Assembly (NCBI GenBank): GCA_031411655.1
Contig: JANOBM010000264.1
Coordinates: 1 to 64,000 of the forward strand
Direction of reading: 5' to 3'
DNA length: 64,000 nucleotides
Origin: UBA6163 sp031411655
GTDB lineage: Bacteria; Planctomycetota; Planctomycetia; Pirellulales; Pirellulaceae
Shown one piece after another: positions 35,918 through 45,240 of this stretch. The position numbers and the translations under genes were made by a program. The first letter of the stretch is position 1. The number at the start of each line of letters is the position of its first letter. The notes below the pieces were generated by a model that ran no database searches, was not told where the DNA came from, and saw only the letters and a program-made list of their open reading frames with translations.

Positions 35918-37138
35918 ATGAGCACGGCAAAAGATGCGACGATGAGGCGAATTGCGATCGTCTTATCGAGCCTGCCGGAGCCCGTCGCCCACAAGCTGCT
36001 CGCAACACTGAACTTTGACAGTCAGAGAGGTGTCCGTGCCGCTCTTCGCTCACTCGACGACGTCGATCCGCTCGAACGCCGACGAGCACTGGATGGCTTT
36101 GCCAAATCGTTGCGCCACGACCGAAAACAAAGTCGGATCGAGAACGAAGCTGCCGAGGTCGTTTTCTCCCGCACCGCTCTCCGCAGCCTCGACGCTCAAC
36201 AGCAAGGCTATGCGGACGATCCGGCTTACCGTTCAAGAAGTGATTCTCGATCGTCCGACATGGTGCACAAACCAGCACCGTTCGCTTTCCTGATGGACGT
36301 CGACGATGAAATGCTGGTATCACACTTATCTGGCGAGTTACCTCAAACCCTAGCGATCATTCTCGCGTCCATTTCGCCCTCGCAGGCCGCGCGAGTATTA
36401 CCGCGGCTTGATGTAACCGTACGCATCGAAGCGATGCGACGCATGGCTAACCTTGGCGACTTGCCAGGCGAGCTCGTCGAAGACATCGGCAATCAACTTC
36501 GCAAACACTTACCGATCTCCAAAGTCGGGTCGGGAGCGGGCCGGCGTGCCCTCGATGCTATTCTAGCCGAGATGCAACCGATGCCCGCTGAGAGCCACGC
36601 CGCGTTAGGGGCTGGCGTCACCCAAGGTCAGCCGGCGCAATCGATCGATGCGAGCAGGAGTCCTGCAAGTCATTCTCCACAGCAGGCGAGCATACGGATC
36701 GCCGATGGGACTTGGCCATCCAAAGACGAGGTAACGACGAAGTCGTTTGAGAAGGTGGAAGCAAGTTCACAAGACGCACCAAGCAAGCAGGACTCGCAGC
36801 AGCGAACTTCTTCCGCATCTCCACTTCAATCCACGGACTCTATCCATTCGTATTTGATCTCATTGGCGCCGGTAGACCTTCGCGATGCACTCGCTCGCGT
36901 GCCGATTCGCCAAGGACTGCTGGTACTGTGTGGATTACCTAACGAGTCCGCAGAGGCTGTACTCGCATCCTTGCCACGACGTCAATCCAAACAAGTGCGG
37001 GAGCAATTGGCCGATTTGGGCCCACTTCAGCTTCGCGAAATCGACGAAGCGAAAGAAGTGGTTGCGACCGTTTCCTGGCAAAGCCAATCAACATCCAAGG
37101 CCACCACGACTGCACCGCAATTGTCGGCAGCGGCTTAG
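35918..37138 (+). CDS. fliG: FliG-like flagellar motor switch protein
   Basis: Predicted rotor protein linking the MS ring to the C ring and stator. 406 residues from ATG 35918. An N-terminal FliG-type domain (RRIAIVLSSLPEPVAHKLLA, about 9-28) is followed by the middle domain (ELPQTLAIILASISPSQAARVL, about 139-160). A Ser/Gln-rich linker of about 90 residues, much longer than usual, leads to a C-terminal torque-type domain (LAPVDLRDALARVPIRQGLLVL and QVREQLADLGPLQLREIDEA). By eye the E. coli torque residues R281, D288 and D289 correspond to Arg, Glu and Gln here. ATG 35873 is in frame but less likely. fliH follows. It is clearly FliG-related, though divergent. Confidence 0.78.
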   Translation: MSTAKDATMRRIAIVLSSLPEPVAHKLLATLNFDSQRGVRAALRSLDDVDPLERRRALDGFAKSLRHDRKQSRIENEAAEVVFSRTALRSLDAQQQGYADDPAYRSRSDSRSSDMVHKPAPFAFLMDVDDEMLVSHLSGELPQTLAIILASISPSQAARVLPRLDVTVRIEAMRRMANLGDLPGELVEDIGNQLRKHLPISKVGSGAGRRALDAILAEMQPMPAESHAALGAGVTQGQPAQSIDASRSPASHSPQQASIRIADGTWPSKDEVTTKSFEKVEASSQDAPSKQDSQQRTSSASPLQSTDSIHSYLISLAPVDLRDALARVPIRQGLLVLCGLPNESAEAVLASLPRRQSKQVREQLADLGPLQLREIDEAKEVVATVSWQSQSTSKATTTAPQLSAAA

Positions 37139-37205
37139 TTGTCCTACGCATGTCTGTCGGAGAAGCACTATCGCTACCGTTCTAAAACCCGACTCGCCAC
37201 AAGTG

Positions 37206-37862
37206 ATGCCCAGGGTCTCGTCGCCATCGGGGCTCGCAGGCTTTAACTTTGAGGACTTGACCAACCAAGCCCAGCAAAAGCTAAACGACTGTCGCGCGGA
37301 AGTGGCTAGGATGTTGGAGGCGGCAAAGTTAGAGGCGATTCAGTTACGCTCCTCTGCCCATCAAGAAGGGCTTGCTGCAGGACGCCAACAAGCGGCAAAC
37401 GAAGCCGAACAGCAGTTGCAGGCATCGTTGCAAAAGAGAATGGGCGAACACTCAACTGCGGTTAAGTCAATGGTCCAGCAGATCGCGGACCAACACCAAG
37501 CGTGGATGAAACAGTACTCCGATTCGCTCGTTGCCATCGCGATTGACGTCGCGGAATCCGTGATCCGCGAGAAGCTCAAACACGAACCCGAAATCTTGGT
37601 TCGGTGGGCCGAAGATGCCGTCACCACCTCCCGGTCAGCCAACCGTTTAACCGTTGCGGTGCACCCTGAGACGCTTGCTGAACTTGGGGAAGCGCTGGAC
37701 CAACTACTTCGAACGCCCGGTTTACCTGACGATTCCGTACTGGTACCGGACGAATCCGTACAGCGGACAGGGGTCGTCGTGCGACAACTTGGCGGTGAGG
37801 TGGATTCGAGCCTAGCGACACAACTAGAAACACTTCGTGAATTATTAAGGAATGCATCATGA
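37206..37862 (+). CDS. fliH: flagellar assembly protein FliH
   Basis: Regulates the export ATPase FliI and links it to the C ring. From ATG 37206 it has 218 residues. The first half is a helical, Glu/Gln-rich coil (LNDCRAEVARMLEAAKLEAI, ANEAEQQLQASLQ) with an AAGR/GLAAGRQQ patch typical of FliH. The C-terminal domain contains SLVAIAIDVAESVIREKLKHE and LTVAVHPETLAELGEAL, followed by the conserved VVVRQLGGEVDSSLATQLE. This ATG and GTG 37203 lack a ribosome site. An in-frame ATC at 37170 has GGAG 7 bases upstream and would add IATVLKPDSPQV, so the true start may lie there. The stop overlaps the reading frame start region of fliI. Confidence 0.82.
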   Translation: MPRVSSPSGLAGFNFEDLTNQAQQKLNDCRAEVARMLEAAKLEAIQLRSSAHQEGLAAGRQQAANEAEQQLQASLQKRMGEHSTAVKSMVQQIADQHQAWMKQYSDSLVAIAIDVAESVIREKLKHEPEILVRWAEDAVTTSRSANRLTVAVHPETLAELGEALDQLLRTPGLPDDSVLVPDESVQRTGVVVRQLGGEVDSSLATQLETLRELLRNAS

Positions 37863-37887
37863 ACGCATTTCGGTTAGGGAATCACTA

Positions 37888-39273
37888 ATGCTCTCGCCCT
37901 CGATTCCGATCCCACCGCCGCTTCCAAACATTGACGGCTGCCGCCGCTTGATACGGACGTCCTCGACCCATCGCGTTCGGGGCCGTGTTAGCGCCGTCGT
38001 CGGAGCGACCGTCGTGGTTGAAGGAATGATGGTTCCCATGGGTGCGGTCTGTCGAATCCAATCGACGCACTCGGGTGAAACCATTGCGAGAGTCATCGGA
38101 TTCAATGGCGTTCGTCCTATCCTCGCACCCTTGACGGAAAGCGGTTCGTTCGCGGCAGGCGATCCGGTCGAAATGATCAGTCAAACGTTACGCGTATCGG
38201 TCGGTCCTGGAATGCTGGGACGAGTCGTCGATGCATTGGGAAGGCCGATCGATGGCAAGCCATTACCGCGCGGTTTAGTTTCTATCGACGTCGACTCATC
38301 GGCGCCTGCTTCTTTGGATCGGCCGCCGATCGACCAACCGTTGGCTACGGGTGTGAAAGCGATCGATGCGTTGCTGACGATGGGGCAGGGTCAACGCGTG
38401 GGAATTTTCGCTGGGTCGGGCGTTGGCAAGAGCACACTTCTTGGCATGCTAGCTCGCGGCACTGCAGCCGACGCGATCGTGATCGCTATGGTGGGTGAAC
38501 GAGGCCGGGAAGTTCGTGAGTTCATTGAACGCACACTCGGCGAAGAGGGTGTTCGAAGAAGCGTGATGGTCGTCGCAACGAGCGACCAGCCAGCGTCCCT
38601 CCGAATGCAGGCCGCATGGACTGCGACGGCGATCGCGGAGGCGATTCGCGATACCGGAAAAAACGTACTTTTGCTGGTGGATTCCGTTACTCGATTCGCA
38701 ATGGCACAGCGGGAGTTATCTCTTGCTGCCGGTGAACCGCCGACGACACGAGGGTACACCCCCAGCGTCTTCGCGTCACTGCCAAGACTGGTCGAAAGGG
38801 CTGGTCGCACCAAGACGGGTTCGATCACTGCATTCTACTCAGTCCTGGTCGAGGGCGACGATAACAACGAGCCAATCGCAGACACGATGCGAGGCTTGTT
38901 AGATGGCCACTTCGTCTTGTCTCGCGCCCTCGCCGCCGAATCAAACTGGCCCGCCATCGATGTCCTTCAAAGCCTAAGCCGATTGCAGCCACATTTGGTC
39001 AGCGAAGCGGTCAAAACGGCTGCAAACCAGTTAAGGCGTCACTTATCGGAATATCAAAAGCATGCCGACTTGATCTCCATCGGTGCCTATCGACCCGGTA
39101 CGAACCTGTCGCTCGACCGAGCCATCGCCATAAGAGAGCCCGCCAGAGCACTGCTCACACAGCGATCCGAAGAGTCGATCGATATGAAACACACCCACGC
39201 CATGTTGATCGCTCTCGCTCAGCCGAGTGATGTTGCATCGCTACAAACGACATCACCTGGGGCGGCGCATTAA
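37888..39273 (+). CDS. fliI: flagellum-specific ATPase FliI
   Basis: ATPase of the flagellar type III export apparatus, F1-beta related, acting at the cytoplasmic face of the export gate. 461 residues from ATG 37888, with AGGGA 7 bases upstream; ATG 37852 is in frame but too close to its purine stretch. Walker A is FAGSGVGKSTLLGMLARG near 171, and Walker B is NVLLLVDSVTRFAMAQREL near 258. GERGREVREFIERTLG near 201 and GSITAFYSVLVEGDDNNEPI near 312 are standard FliI blocks. The C-terminal part includes SLSRLQPHLVSEAVKTAA and the DLISIGAY element. It follows fliH and precedes fliJ, the classical order. Confidence 0.93.
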   Translation: MLSPSIPIPPPLPNIDGCRRLIRTSSTHRVRGRVSAVVGATVVVEGMMVPMGAVCRIQSTHSGETIARVIGFNGVRPILAPLTESGSFAAGDPVEMISQTLRVSVGPGMLGRVVDALGRPIDGKPLPRGLVSIDVDSSAPASLDRPPIDQPLATGVKAIDALLTMGQGQRVGIFAGSGVGKSTLLGMLARGTAADAIVIAMVGERGREVREFIERTLGEEGVRRSVMVVATSDQPASLRMQAAWTATAIAEAIRDTGKNVLLLVDSVTRFAMAQRELSLAAGEPPTTRGYTPSVFASLPRLVERAGRTKTGSITAFYSVLVEGDDNNEPIADTMRGLLDGHFVLSRALAAESNWPAIDVLQSLSRLQPHLVSEAVKTAANQLRRHLSEYQKHADLISIGAYRPGTNLSLDRAIAIREPARALLTQRSEESIDMKHTHAMLIALAQPSDVASLQTTSPGAAH

Positions 39274-39287
39274 CGCGCAGTTGAGCC

Positions 39288-39758
39288 ATGTTCAAGTTTC
39301 GATTGGAATCTTTGATTCGACTGCGAGAAAATGAAAGGGACGTCGCGAGAGCGGCCGTCGCCGAAGCTTACTCAGCCCTTCAACAAATCAATCAGCGTTT
39401 GGAATCGCTAGCAAAAGAGCGAGCCGAGCTTGACCGAAGTAGCCTCATTCGGCGACAAGGCACTATCTCCGTGGATCGATTATTGTCCGATGGCCGTTAC
39501 GAACGTCAGATTGCAGGCGATGTCGCTCAAATTCGCACGACTGGCGAACGGATCGAAGCCGAGATTTTGCGCAGACAGGCCGTCCTTGCTGCCGCGAATG
39601 CGGGCGTAAGACAGATCGAACTGCTGCGAGAAAAGGAACTTGCCAAATGGCACGAAGCGCAAGCAAAGATCACGCAAGCCAACCTTGATGAAGTAGCCGC
39701 TCGACGGCAAAGAGTCTTGATGATGAACGCACCCCGTGCGGACGAGGAAAACAGTTAA
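39288..39758 (+). CDS. fliJ: flagellar export protein FliJ
   Basis: Central stalk-like chaperone of the export ATPase ring. 156 residues, almost wholly helical and coiled-coil, beginning FKFRLESLIRLRENERDVAR, which is the usual FliJ start. Charged heptad-like stretches continue through LESLAKERAELDRSSLIRRQ and EKELAKWHEAQAKITQANL, ending with RRQRVLMMN. It begins 14 bases after fliI and its TAA overlaps the next ATG (TAATG at 39756), so it is within one translationally linked operon. The family is low in sequence identity, but position and coil pattern make the call strong. Confidence 0.85.
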   Translation: MFKFRLESLIRLRENERDVARAAVAEAYSALQQINQRLESLAKERAELDRSSLIRRQGTISVDRLLSDGRYERQIAGDVAQIRTTGERIEAEILRRQAVLAAANAGVRQIELLREKELAKWHEAQAKITQANLDEVAARRQRVLMMNAPRADEENS

Positions 39759-40411
39759 TGGGTATGTTGCTACGCCTGTTTGGTGTCTTTTGTATTGGGA
39801 CAGTGATCACTCAGATCATCCTGATGGGTTATTTCGCTTGGCGGGGCACGCTTGGACCTGCAACCACTACCAAAATCGTCGCTCTCCTTAATGGCATCGA
39901 CATCACTGGTGAGCAACTCGTTCGAATCATGAATAAGGCAGACGCTAGCGAGCAACCTGATTTTCAAGAAATATTGGCCGCGCGAAAGATGGCAAGTCTA
40001 GAGATGGATTTGCGGCTTCGGAGTCAACAAACGTTTGATGATGAGTTGACCAAGATGCTCACCCAATTGCGCGACGATCAAGCTAGGTTCGATACACGCC
40101 GTGAAGCATTCGAACGCAAACTTGAGGAAATCCAGAAAGGAGCTGAACAAGAAGGCCTAAAAGAGGTGCAACGCACCCTTCAATCACTTGCTGCTGATCA
40201 AGCAAAAGATCAGCTAATGAAAATCTATGACGATGAGAGAATCGATGACGTCGTCAATATTATTCAAGGTATCCCAATCGATAAACGAAAAGAGATACTA
40301 GCGGAGTTCACTTCACCAGACGAAACCGAGAAGCTTCATGAGATTCTCCGGCGAATCGGTGATGGACTGCCGACAACATCATTGATCGATCAAGCTCGTA
40401 GCGGTCGCTAG
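39758..40411 (+). CDS. MotE-like membrane-anchored coiled-coil protein of the flagellar operon
   Basis: 217 residues. One N-terminal membrane helix (about 3-28, LLRLFGVFCIGTVITQIILMGYF without a cleavage site) is followed by an extracytoplasmic region. It has a coil (DDELTKMLTQLRDDQARFDT, about 90-145) and a C-terminal part similar in pattern to the MgtE N-domain (MKIYDDERIDDVVNIIQGIP, then KRKEILAEFTS). That order matches MotE, the chaperone of MotC in alphaproteobacteria, and related flagellar stator-linked proteins. The start overlaps the fliJ stop with GAGG about 10 bases upstream. Place in the fliJ-fliK gap strengthens a flagellar role; exact function is unknown. Confidence 0.65.
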   Translation: MGMLLRLFGVFCIGTVITQIILMGYFAWRGTLGPATTTKIVALLNGIDITGEQLVRIMNKADASEQPDFQEILAARKMASLEMDLRLRSQQTFDDELTKMLTQLRDDQARFDTRREAFERKLEEIQKGAEQEGLKEVQRTLQSLAADQAKDQLMKIYDDERIDDVVNIIQGIPIDKRKEILAEFTSPDETEKLHEILRRIGDGLPTTSLIDQARSGR

Positions 40412-40494
40412 CAACCCAGCGGACGCGGTTCAATCGTGAACTGCCCCTTCACTGACAAGCTAGCGGGCGTCGCTTCCGGGGGGTAGCGCACGCG

Positions 40495-42120
40495 ATGCAA
40501 GTTCAACCGAATCAGCAGTCACATCCATCTAAACGCGAACTTGCAAATTCAGCGCGAGATCCAAGCTTTGGGTTCATTCAGACCCCAACAGCCGTTTCGT
40601 TTGACCTATTCGCCGACGTATTCAGATCATTTGCAGAGCCTATCCAGAGCGCCGCGCCCACGTCAAAACCGCTCGTTACTCCGACCTCTTCGACGGATGA
40701 CGTTGACGACGCCATCGCAGAGTCCAATGAAGCGAGCAGTCTCAAAGACGAGGACAAACCCGATACGTCGGTTGAACCGCCGCCCCAACTCGTCGCGCTC
40801 CTTCCATCGGTGGATAACCGCGAAAAAGTGTCGGAGCCAAATGAGGGTACGGCAGAACAACGAGTACTCACTGGCGATTCGTTGGATAAAGACACAACCG
40901 ATGTCTCCGACCAAGCTGGCCCTAGAGCCGCTGCATTGCCATCCGAACCAAATTCGGTAGTGGCCGCGCCCGTCGAGGAGAATGATCCTTTAGCTGCTCA
41001 AAGCACGCACTTAGAATCCACTGATGAACTTAAAAGCGAAACATCGCAAGACTCGCGGCAACGATTCGCGAAGGATTGTCGTTCAAAAGAAGATGTCAAC
41101 AATGCTCCCACCGCTCCGGTTGCCGTTTCCGGATCGCACTCTCCTCAGAACGATAATCCAATTGTAACGTCCGACGAGTCGAACGATCAGTCCCCGGCAC
41201 CGGTTCCCACTGAAGCACTTGCAGCCTCACAAAATGCACAAGAATTGCCTTCACGTGATCGACGCGATCGACGCGGTCGCGATAAAGACAACAGCAATTC
41301 GGCGGTGAACGAGGTTCGATCGGATTCTGGCAATGCAGCTGAAAATCAATATTCCGAACAACCCATTACCGGTGCCTCAAGCTCGTCCGAGTCTCTCGGG
41401 GTCAATACTAGCTTCTCCACCAGCCCAGCAATCGAAGCGATCGCGCCATCTCCCGTAGGCGCCTCGGCTTTCGCGACTGCGGCCGTTCAAGCTGCCGCGA
41501 CATCGTCACAGACCATTGGGAACAACTCTGAAGGCGTGCAGCGCACCGCATCGCCCACGTCGATTGGTAGCATTGTTCCCGGAGGTCCTCGATCGACGGG
41601 TACGCCAGCAACGCCATCGGACTCATCAGCGGTTGACTCAAACCGCCAGAGTGAAATCGCGGATAGGGCTAGACTTGTTCATCGAATCTCGAAGGCGTTT
41701 CAACGCATCGGGCTTGACGGTGGGCAGGTGCGATTGAGGATGCACCCCGAAGAATTGGGTGGAATTCAACTCGAAATGCGAATCAACGGTCGCGTTGTCC
41801 AGGCAACCGTGACCGCGGATACCGAACAAGCATCGGCGATCTTACGAGAACACTTGCCCGAACTTCGCCAACGATTGGAGAGCCAGGGCCTTACCATCGA
41901 ACGACTTGATGTCGGAACACGAAACGAAAGTGGCACCCAATCGTCCAGTCAACAAGCTTTTCAGCAGGGTTCGCGGCAAGGCAATGACCCTCGCCAAAAT
42001 GATGGTGTCTGGCAGCGTCGTGTGGAGCCAGCCGTTTCCGCTGCGACCGCGCCGAAAGTTCAATCTCCACGCCCCCTTCAGTTAGGTCGATCGAGTCACA
42101 GTCTCGATCTTCAATTATAG
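40495..42120 (+). CDS. fliK: flagellar hook-length control protein FliK
   Basis: Secreted molecular ruler that sets hook length and triggers the export switch to filament proteins. 541 residues. About 420 N-terminal residues are low-complexity, rich in Ser, Asp, Glu, Thr and Pro, as expected for the disordered ruler. The C-terminal Flg_hook domain is clear near 395-480: VRLRMHPEELGGIQLEMRIN, then VVQATVTADTEQASAILREH and LPELRQRLESQGLTIERLDV. A G-run lies about 11 bases before the ATG. The tail after 485 is Gln/Ser-rich. It is followed by flgD and flgE, which it regulates. Confidence 0.88.
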   Translation: MQVQPNQQSHPSKRELANSARDPSFGFIQTPTAVSFDLFADVFRSFAEPIQSAAPTSKPLVTPTSSTDDVDDAIAESNEASSLKDEDKPDTSVEPPPQLVALLPSVDNREKVSEPNEGTAEQRVLTGDSLDKDTTDVSDQAGPRAAALPSEPNSVVAAPVEENDPLAAQSTHLESTDELKSETSQDSRQRFAKDCRSKEDVNNAPTAPVAVSGSHSPQNDNPIVTSDESNDQSPAPVPTEALAASQNAQELPSRDRRDRRGRDKDNSNSAVNEVRSDSGNAAENQYSEQPITGASSSSESLGVNTSFSTSPAIEAIAPSPVGASAFATAAVQAAATSSQTIGNNSEGVQRTASPTSIGSIVPGGPRSTGTPATPSDSSAVDSNRQSEIADRARLVHRISKAFQRIGLDGGQVRLRMHPEELGGIQLEMRINGRVVQATVTADTEQASAILREHLPELRQRLESQGLTIERLDVGTRNESGTQSSSQQAFQQGSRQGNDPRQNDGVWQRRVEPAVSAATAPKVQSPRPLQLGRSSHSLDLQL

Positions 42121-42297
42121 AGTGGCAAGTGATCTTCCATGGTTGGGTGCCACGGTACCCAGCGTGTACCGAACGATGGGACGTCCTCCCGAAGAAGAAC
42201 CGGGGTAGATACGTAGGAAGCCAATTTCGTACCATCGATTGGTACTGAAGGCAGAAAAGAATCGATCCTCGTTGGCTCATTAGCACGGAACCAGTCT

Positions 42298-42735
42298 ATG
42301 ACGCGCGTTGGTGAACTAGCGAATACGGCTTCCCAGGCAGCCTCTGCATCCCCATCGTCAGATAGTGGATTCAATAGCCTCGATACCAATGAGTTTTTGA
42401 AGCTGCTGATCAGTGAATTGCAGAACCAAGACCCGTTGAATCCGATGGACAATGGCGAAATGGTCCAGCAGATCGGTCAAATTCGTTCGATTGGCGCCAC
42501 TGACGATTTAACGGGAACGCTGTCAACTCTTCGCGAAAGCCAGGACTTGGTCACTGCTAGCGGATTGATCGGACAGAAGATTCAAGGACTCGCCGATGAT
42601 GCTTCCGCAGTTGACGGAGTGGTCGATCGCGTGACAGTGGATGCGGATGCCAAGAATGCGACACGGAAAGTCAAAGTTCATGTAGGTGATAAGACGATGG
42701 ATATAAAGAATATTCGGACCATTCTGACTGGGTGA
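42298..42735 (+). CDS. flgD: flagellar hook capping protein FlgD, short form
   Basis: Scaffold that caps the growing hook and allows FlgE subunits to polymerise. 145 residues, shorter than the about 230 of E. coli because the C-terminal FlgD Ig-like and tudor domains are mostly missing. The diagnostic N-terminal block is present: LDTNEFLKLLISELQNQDPL near 28-47 and NPMDNGEMVQQIGQIRSI near 48-65. The remaining part (ASGLIGQKIQGLADDA, then VDRVTVDADAKNATRKVKVH) matches the start of the C-terminal region. GGA lies 8 bases upstream of the ATG. flgE follows 46 bases later. Confidence 0.88.
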   Translation: MTRVGELANTASQAASASPSSDSGFNSLDTNEFLKLLISELQNQDPLNPMDNGEMVQQIGQIRSIGATDDLTGTLSTLRESQDLVTASGLIGQKIQGLADDASAVDGVVDRVTVDADAKNATRKVKVHVGDKTMDIKNIRTILTG

Positions 42736-42781
42736 TATTTTCCAATCCCAGTCGTGATCGCCTCATGAAAGGGACGTCTCG

Positions 42782-45220
42782 ATGGGCTTGGCTTCATCAC
42801 TAACCACAGCGCTGACCGGACTGAGTGCTGCTGAAACGCAAATTGACGTCGTTGGCAACAACCTTGCCAACTCGCAGACCGTCGGCTTCAAATCATCGAC
42901 CGCTGTATTTGCGACGCAGTTTCTCCAAACTCTCAGTCTTGGCTCGGGTCCCACTGTCGATACAGGTGGAACCAACCCACGACAAATCGGGCTCGGGGTT
43001 CAAGTCGCCGAGATCACTGCCAACCACAACCAGGGCACGATCGAAATCAGCAGCAGTCCGTCGGACCTTGCGATTCAAGGCGACGGTTTTTTTGTGGTGC
43101 AAGCAGGCGACGGCGAGCAGCTCTACAGCCGTAACGGTATTTTCAAGCTCAACTCGGGCGGCGAACTTGTCAACTCAACGGGGCAGCGTCTGTTGGGTTT
43201 TGGTGTGGATGAACTGTTCCGATTGCAGGAATCGCAAACGACCGCACTTCGCATTCCGCTTGGCGCGAAGACTGTCGCGAAGGCAACGGAGTCAGTCACG
43301 TTTGAAGGCACTCTCACGCCGCAAGGTGACATCGCGGACACATCCGAAGTGATTGAAAGCCTAGTGCTAGGCGATGCGAAAATCCCTCGCGCTGATGCAA
43401 CAGGCATCAATCTTCGGACCGCGCCGGTCATCGACACCGCGACGATCGGAGTGAACTCACTTGGCGCCGGGTCACTTACCGCAGGCGTTTATCAATATCG
43501 ATTCGCACTTGTCGATTCATCGGGCAACGAGTCTACCCCAAGCGCAGCGATCAGTGCTAACATTGGTGCTGGGGGAAGGGTTGACTTTACGAGTCTGCCC
43601 GTGGATCCCAATGGCGGTGCGTACAATTCCGTCAACATCTATCGTACTGGCCCCGGTGGCAGCGATTTCTTTTTGCTCAGTTCTGCTACAGCAGGCGGCT
43701 CATTTACCGATTCTGGTACAACCCCGCTCGGGTCCACCGCACTCGATTCAACGCTGCTGTCGGGCAACTACACCTACATGATTGCCTACGCCAAGAGTGG
43801 GGAACCGGACAGTCGCCCCAGCGTATTCATCGGCCCGCGAAATATCGTCAACGGGCGGCCTGCGTTGGAAAATATTCCAGCGCCGCCGGTGCCACCGCCA
43901 GGTGGAGGCTTTCCGGCTTACGATCAGGTCCGCATCTACCGCAATCTGGCAGGCGATCAAAACAACTTCTATCTTGTCGACACCGTCGCACCCGGTCAAA
44001 CCTTCACGGACCATCGCAGCGACGCAGACATATCCAATCTGTCGCTGCCAGGCAACCAGCTGGTTGACCTGACTGGACCAACGATTAGCAGTAACACCCT
44101 TCTTACTGATGTGCTAAGGCGAGAAGGCAATACGTACCTCAACCTGTTTAAGGAAGGAACTCTTTCCTACACGGGGCGAAAGGGAGGCCGGTCGCTTGGT
44201 GCCAAGGAGTTTGAGATTACCAGCACATCGACGGTCCAGGAGTTCATCGACTTTGTCGAAGACTCTTCCGGTATTCAATCCTCACAGCTTGACTCCCAGA
44301 ACCCGATTCCTTCTTCAGTCAACCGAATAGCTGGCGAAACGGGCTTACTTGTGCCAGGCGGTTCGATCCGAAATGGAGCGATTCGGCTCGTTAGCAACAC
44401 GGGCGAATTCAATGCGCTCAACATCGACTTGACCGCGTTCCGTTTACGGACGACAGATGGCACCATCGAGACTCCTAACCTGGCGTTCGGGACTCGTCAG
44501 GAGGCTGTAGGGCAAAGCGCGGCCAGTGACTTCATCGTTTATGATTCACTTGGCGTTCCAGTGAATGTTCGAGTGACTGCAGCGCTCGAAAGCCGCACGA
44601 ATGGGGAAACGGTTTATCGTTGGTATGCTGATAGTTCTGACAACCAACCAATCTCGGGTACGAACGTGTCGATCGGTACCGGCTTGGTTCGATTCGATGG
44701 CAACGGCAACTTCATCTCGTCGACAAATGAACAAGTTGCGATCAATCGAAACGATATCTCGAGCGTTTCGCCTTTGCAGTTCAATATCGACTTTTCGGCG
44801 GTATCAGGACTTGCCGCGTCGAAAGCAACCCTTGCCGCGACCCGACAAGACGGTAGTGCGCCGGGTGTGCTTAATAGTTTCGTCGTGGGCGAAGACGGAA
44901 GAATTCGAGGTGTGTTCAGCAACGGCATTACACGTGACCTTGGACAACTTCAACTCGCAAGATTTGCAAACCCAGCAGGCCTCGAAGCTCGGGGACTTAA
45001 TCTTTATGCTGCGGGCATCAATACCGGATTGCCAATTCAGGGCGGTCCAGGCGAAAACGGCATCGGCACGGTCGTCGGTGGAGCACTTGAATTGAGCAAT
45101 ACCGATATTGGAAAAGACTTGATTCGATTGGTGCTCGCTAGCACGCAATATCGAGGCAACAGCCGTGTGATCACCACCAGTCAGCAACTCATTGATGAGC
45201 TGCTCAATCTGCGGCGATAG
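42782..45220 (+). CDS. flgE: flagellar hook protein FlgE, enlarged
   Basis: Builds the hook connecting basal body and filament. 812 residues against 402 in E. coli. The N-terminal rod-type helix is GLSAAETQIDVVGNNLANSQ near 14-33, and FKSSTAVFATQFLQTL follows. The C-terminal helix is ELSNTDIGKDLIRLVLASTQ with YRGNSRVITTSQQLIDELL. An insert at about residues 213-424 contains two similar beta modules (SLTAGVYQYRFALVDSSGNE; LLSGNYTYMIAYAKSGEPDS), each followed by a Y-x-x-(V)-x-I-Y-R segment. These look like FN3/Ig-type folds and would project from the hook surface. AAGGGA 7 bases upstream fixes the start. A hairpin terminator follows. Confidence 0.9.
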   Translation: MGLASSLTTALTGLSAAETQIDVVGNNLANSQTVGFKSSTAVFATQFLQTLSLGSGPTVDTGGTNPRQIGLGVQVAEITANHNQGTIEISSSPSDLAIQGDGFFVVQAGDGEQLYSRNGIFKLNSGGELVNSTGQRLLGFGVDELFRLQESQTTALRIPLGAKTVAKATESVTFEGTLTPQGDIADTSEVIESLVLGDAKIPRADATGINLRTAPVIDTATIGVNSLGAGSLTAGVYQYRFALVDSSGNESTPSAAISANIGAGGRVDFTSLPVDPNGGAYNSVNIYRTGPGGSDFFLLSSATAGGSFTDSGTTPLGSTALDSTLLSGNYTYMIAYAKSGEPDSRPSVFIGPRNIVNGRPALENIPAPPVPPPGGGFPAYDQVRIYRNLAGDQNNFYLVDTVAPGQTFTDHRSDADISNLSLPGNQLVDLTGPTISSNTLLTDVLRREGNTYLNLFKEGTLSYTGRKGGRSLGAKEFEITSTSTVQEFIDFVEDSSGIQSSQLDSQNPIPSSVNRIAGETGLLVPGGSIRNGAIRLVSNTGEFNALNIDLTAFRLRTTDGTIETPNLAFGTRQEAVGQSAASDFIVYDSLGVPVNVRVTAALESRTNGETVYRWYADSSDNQPISGTNVSIGTGLVRFDGNGNFISSTNEQVAINRNDISSVSPLQFNIDFSAVSGLAASKATLAATRQDGSAPGVLNSFVVGEDGRIRGVFSNGITRDLGQLQLARFANPAGLEARGLNLYAAGINTGLPIQGGPGENGIGTVVGGALELSNTDIGKDLIRLVLASTQYRGNSRVITTSQQLIDELLNLRR

Positions 45221-45240
45221 TCGTATCGTTTCATGTCGGC

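Noticed and set aside
35835..36323. 162-codon minus-strand frame opposite the fliG start
   Set aside because: Overlaps the FliG-like N-domain in antisense, is Arg-rich and lacks any motif.
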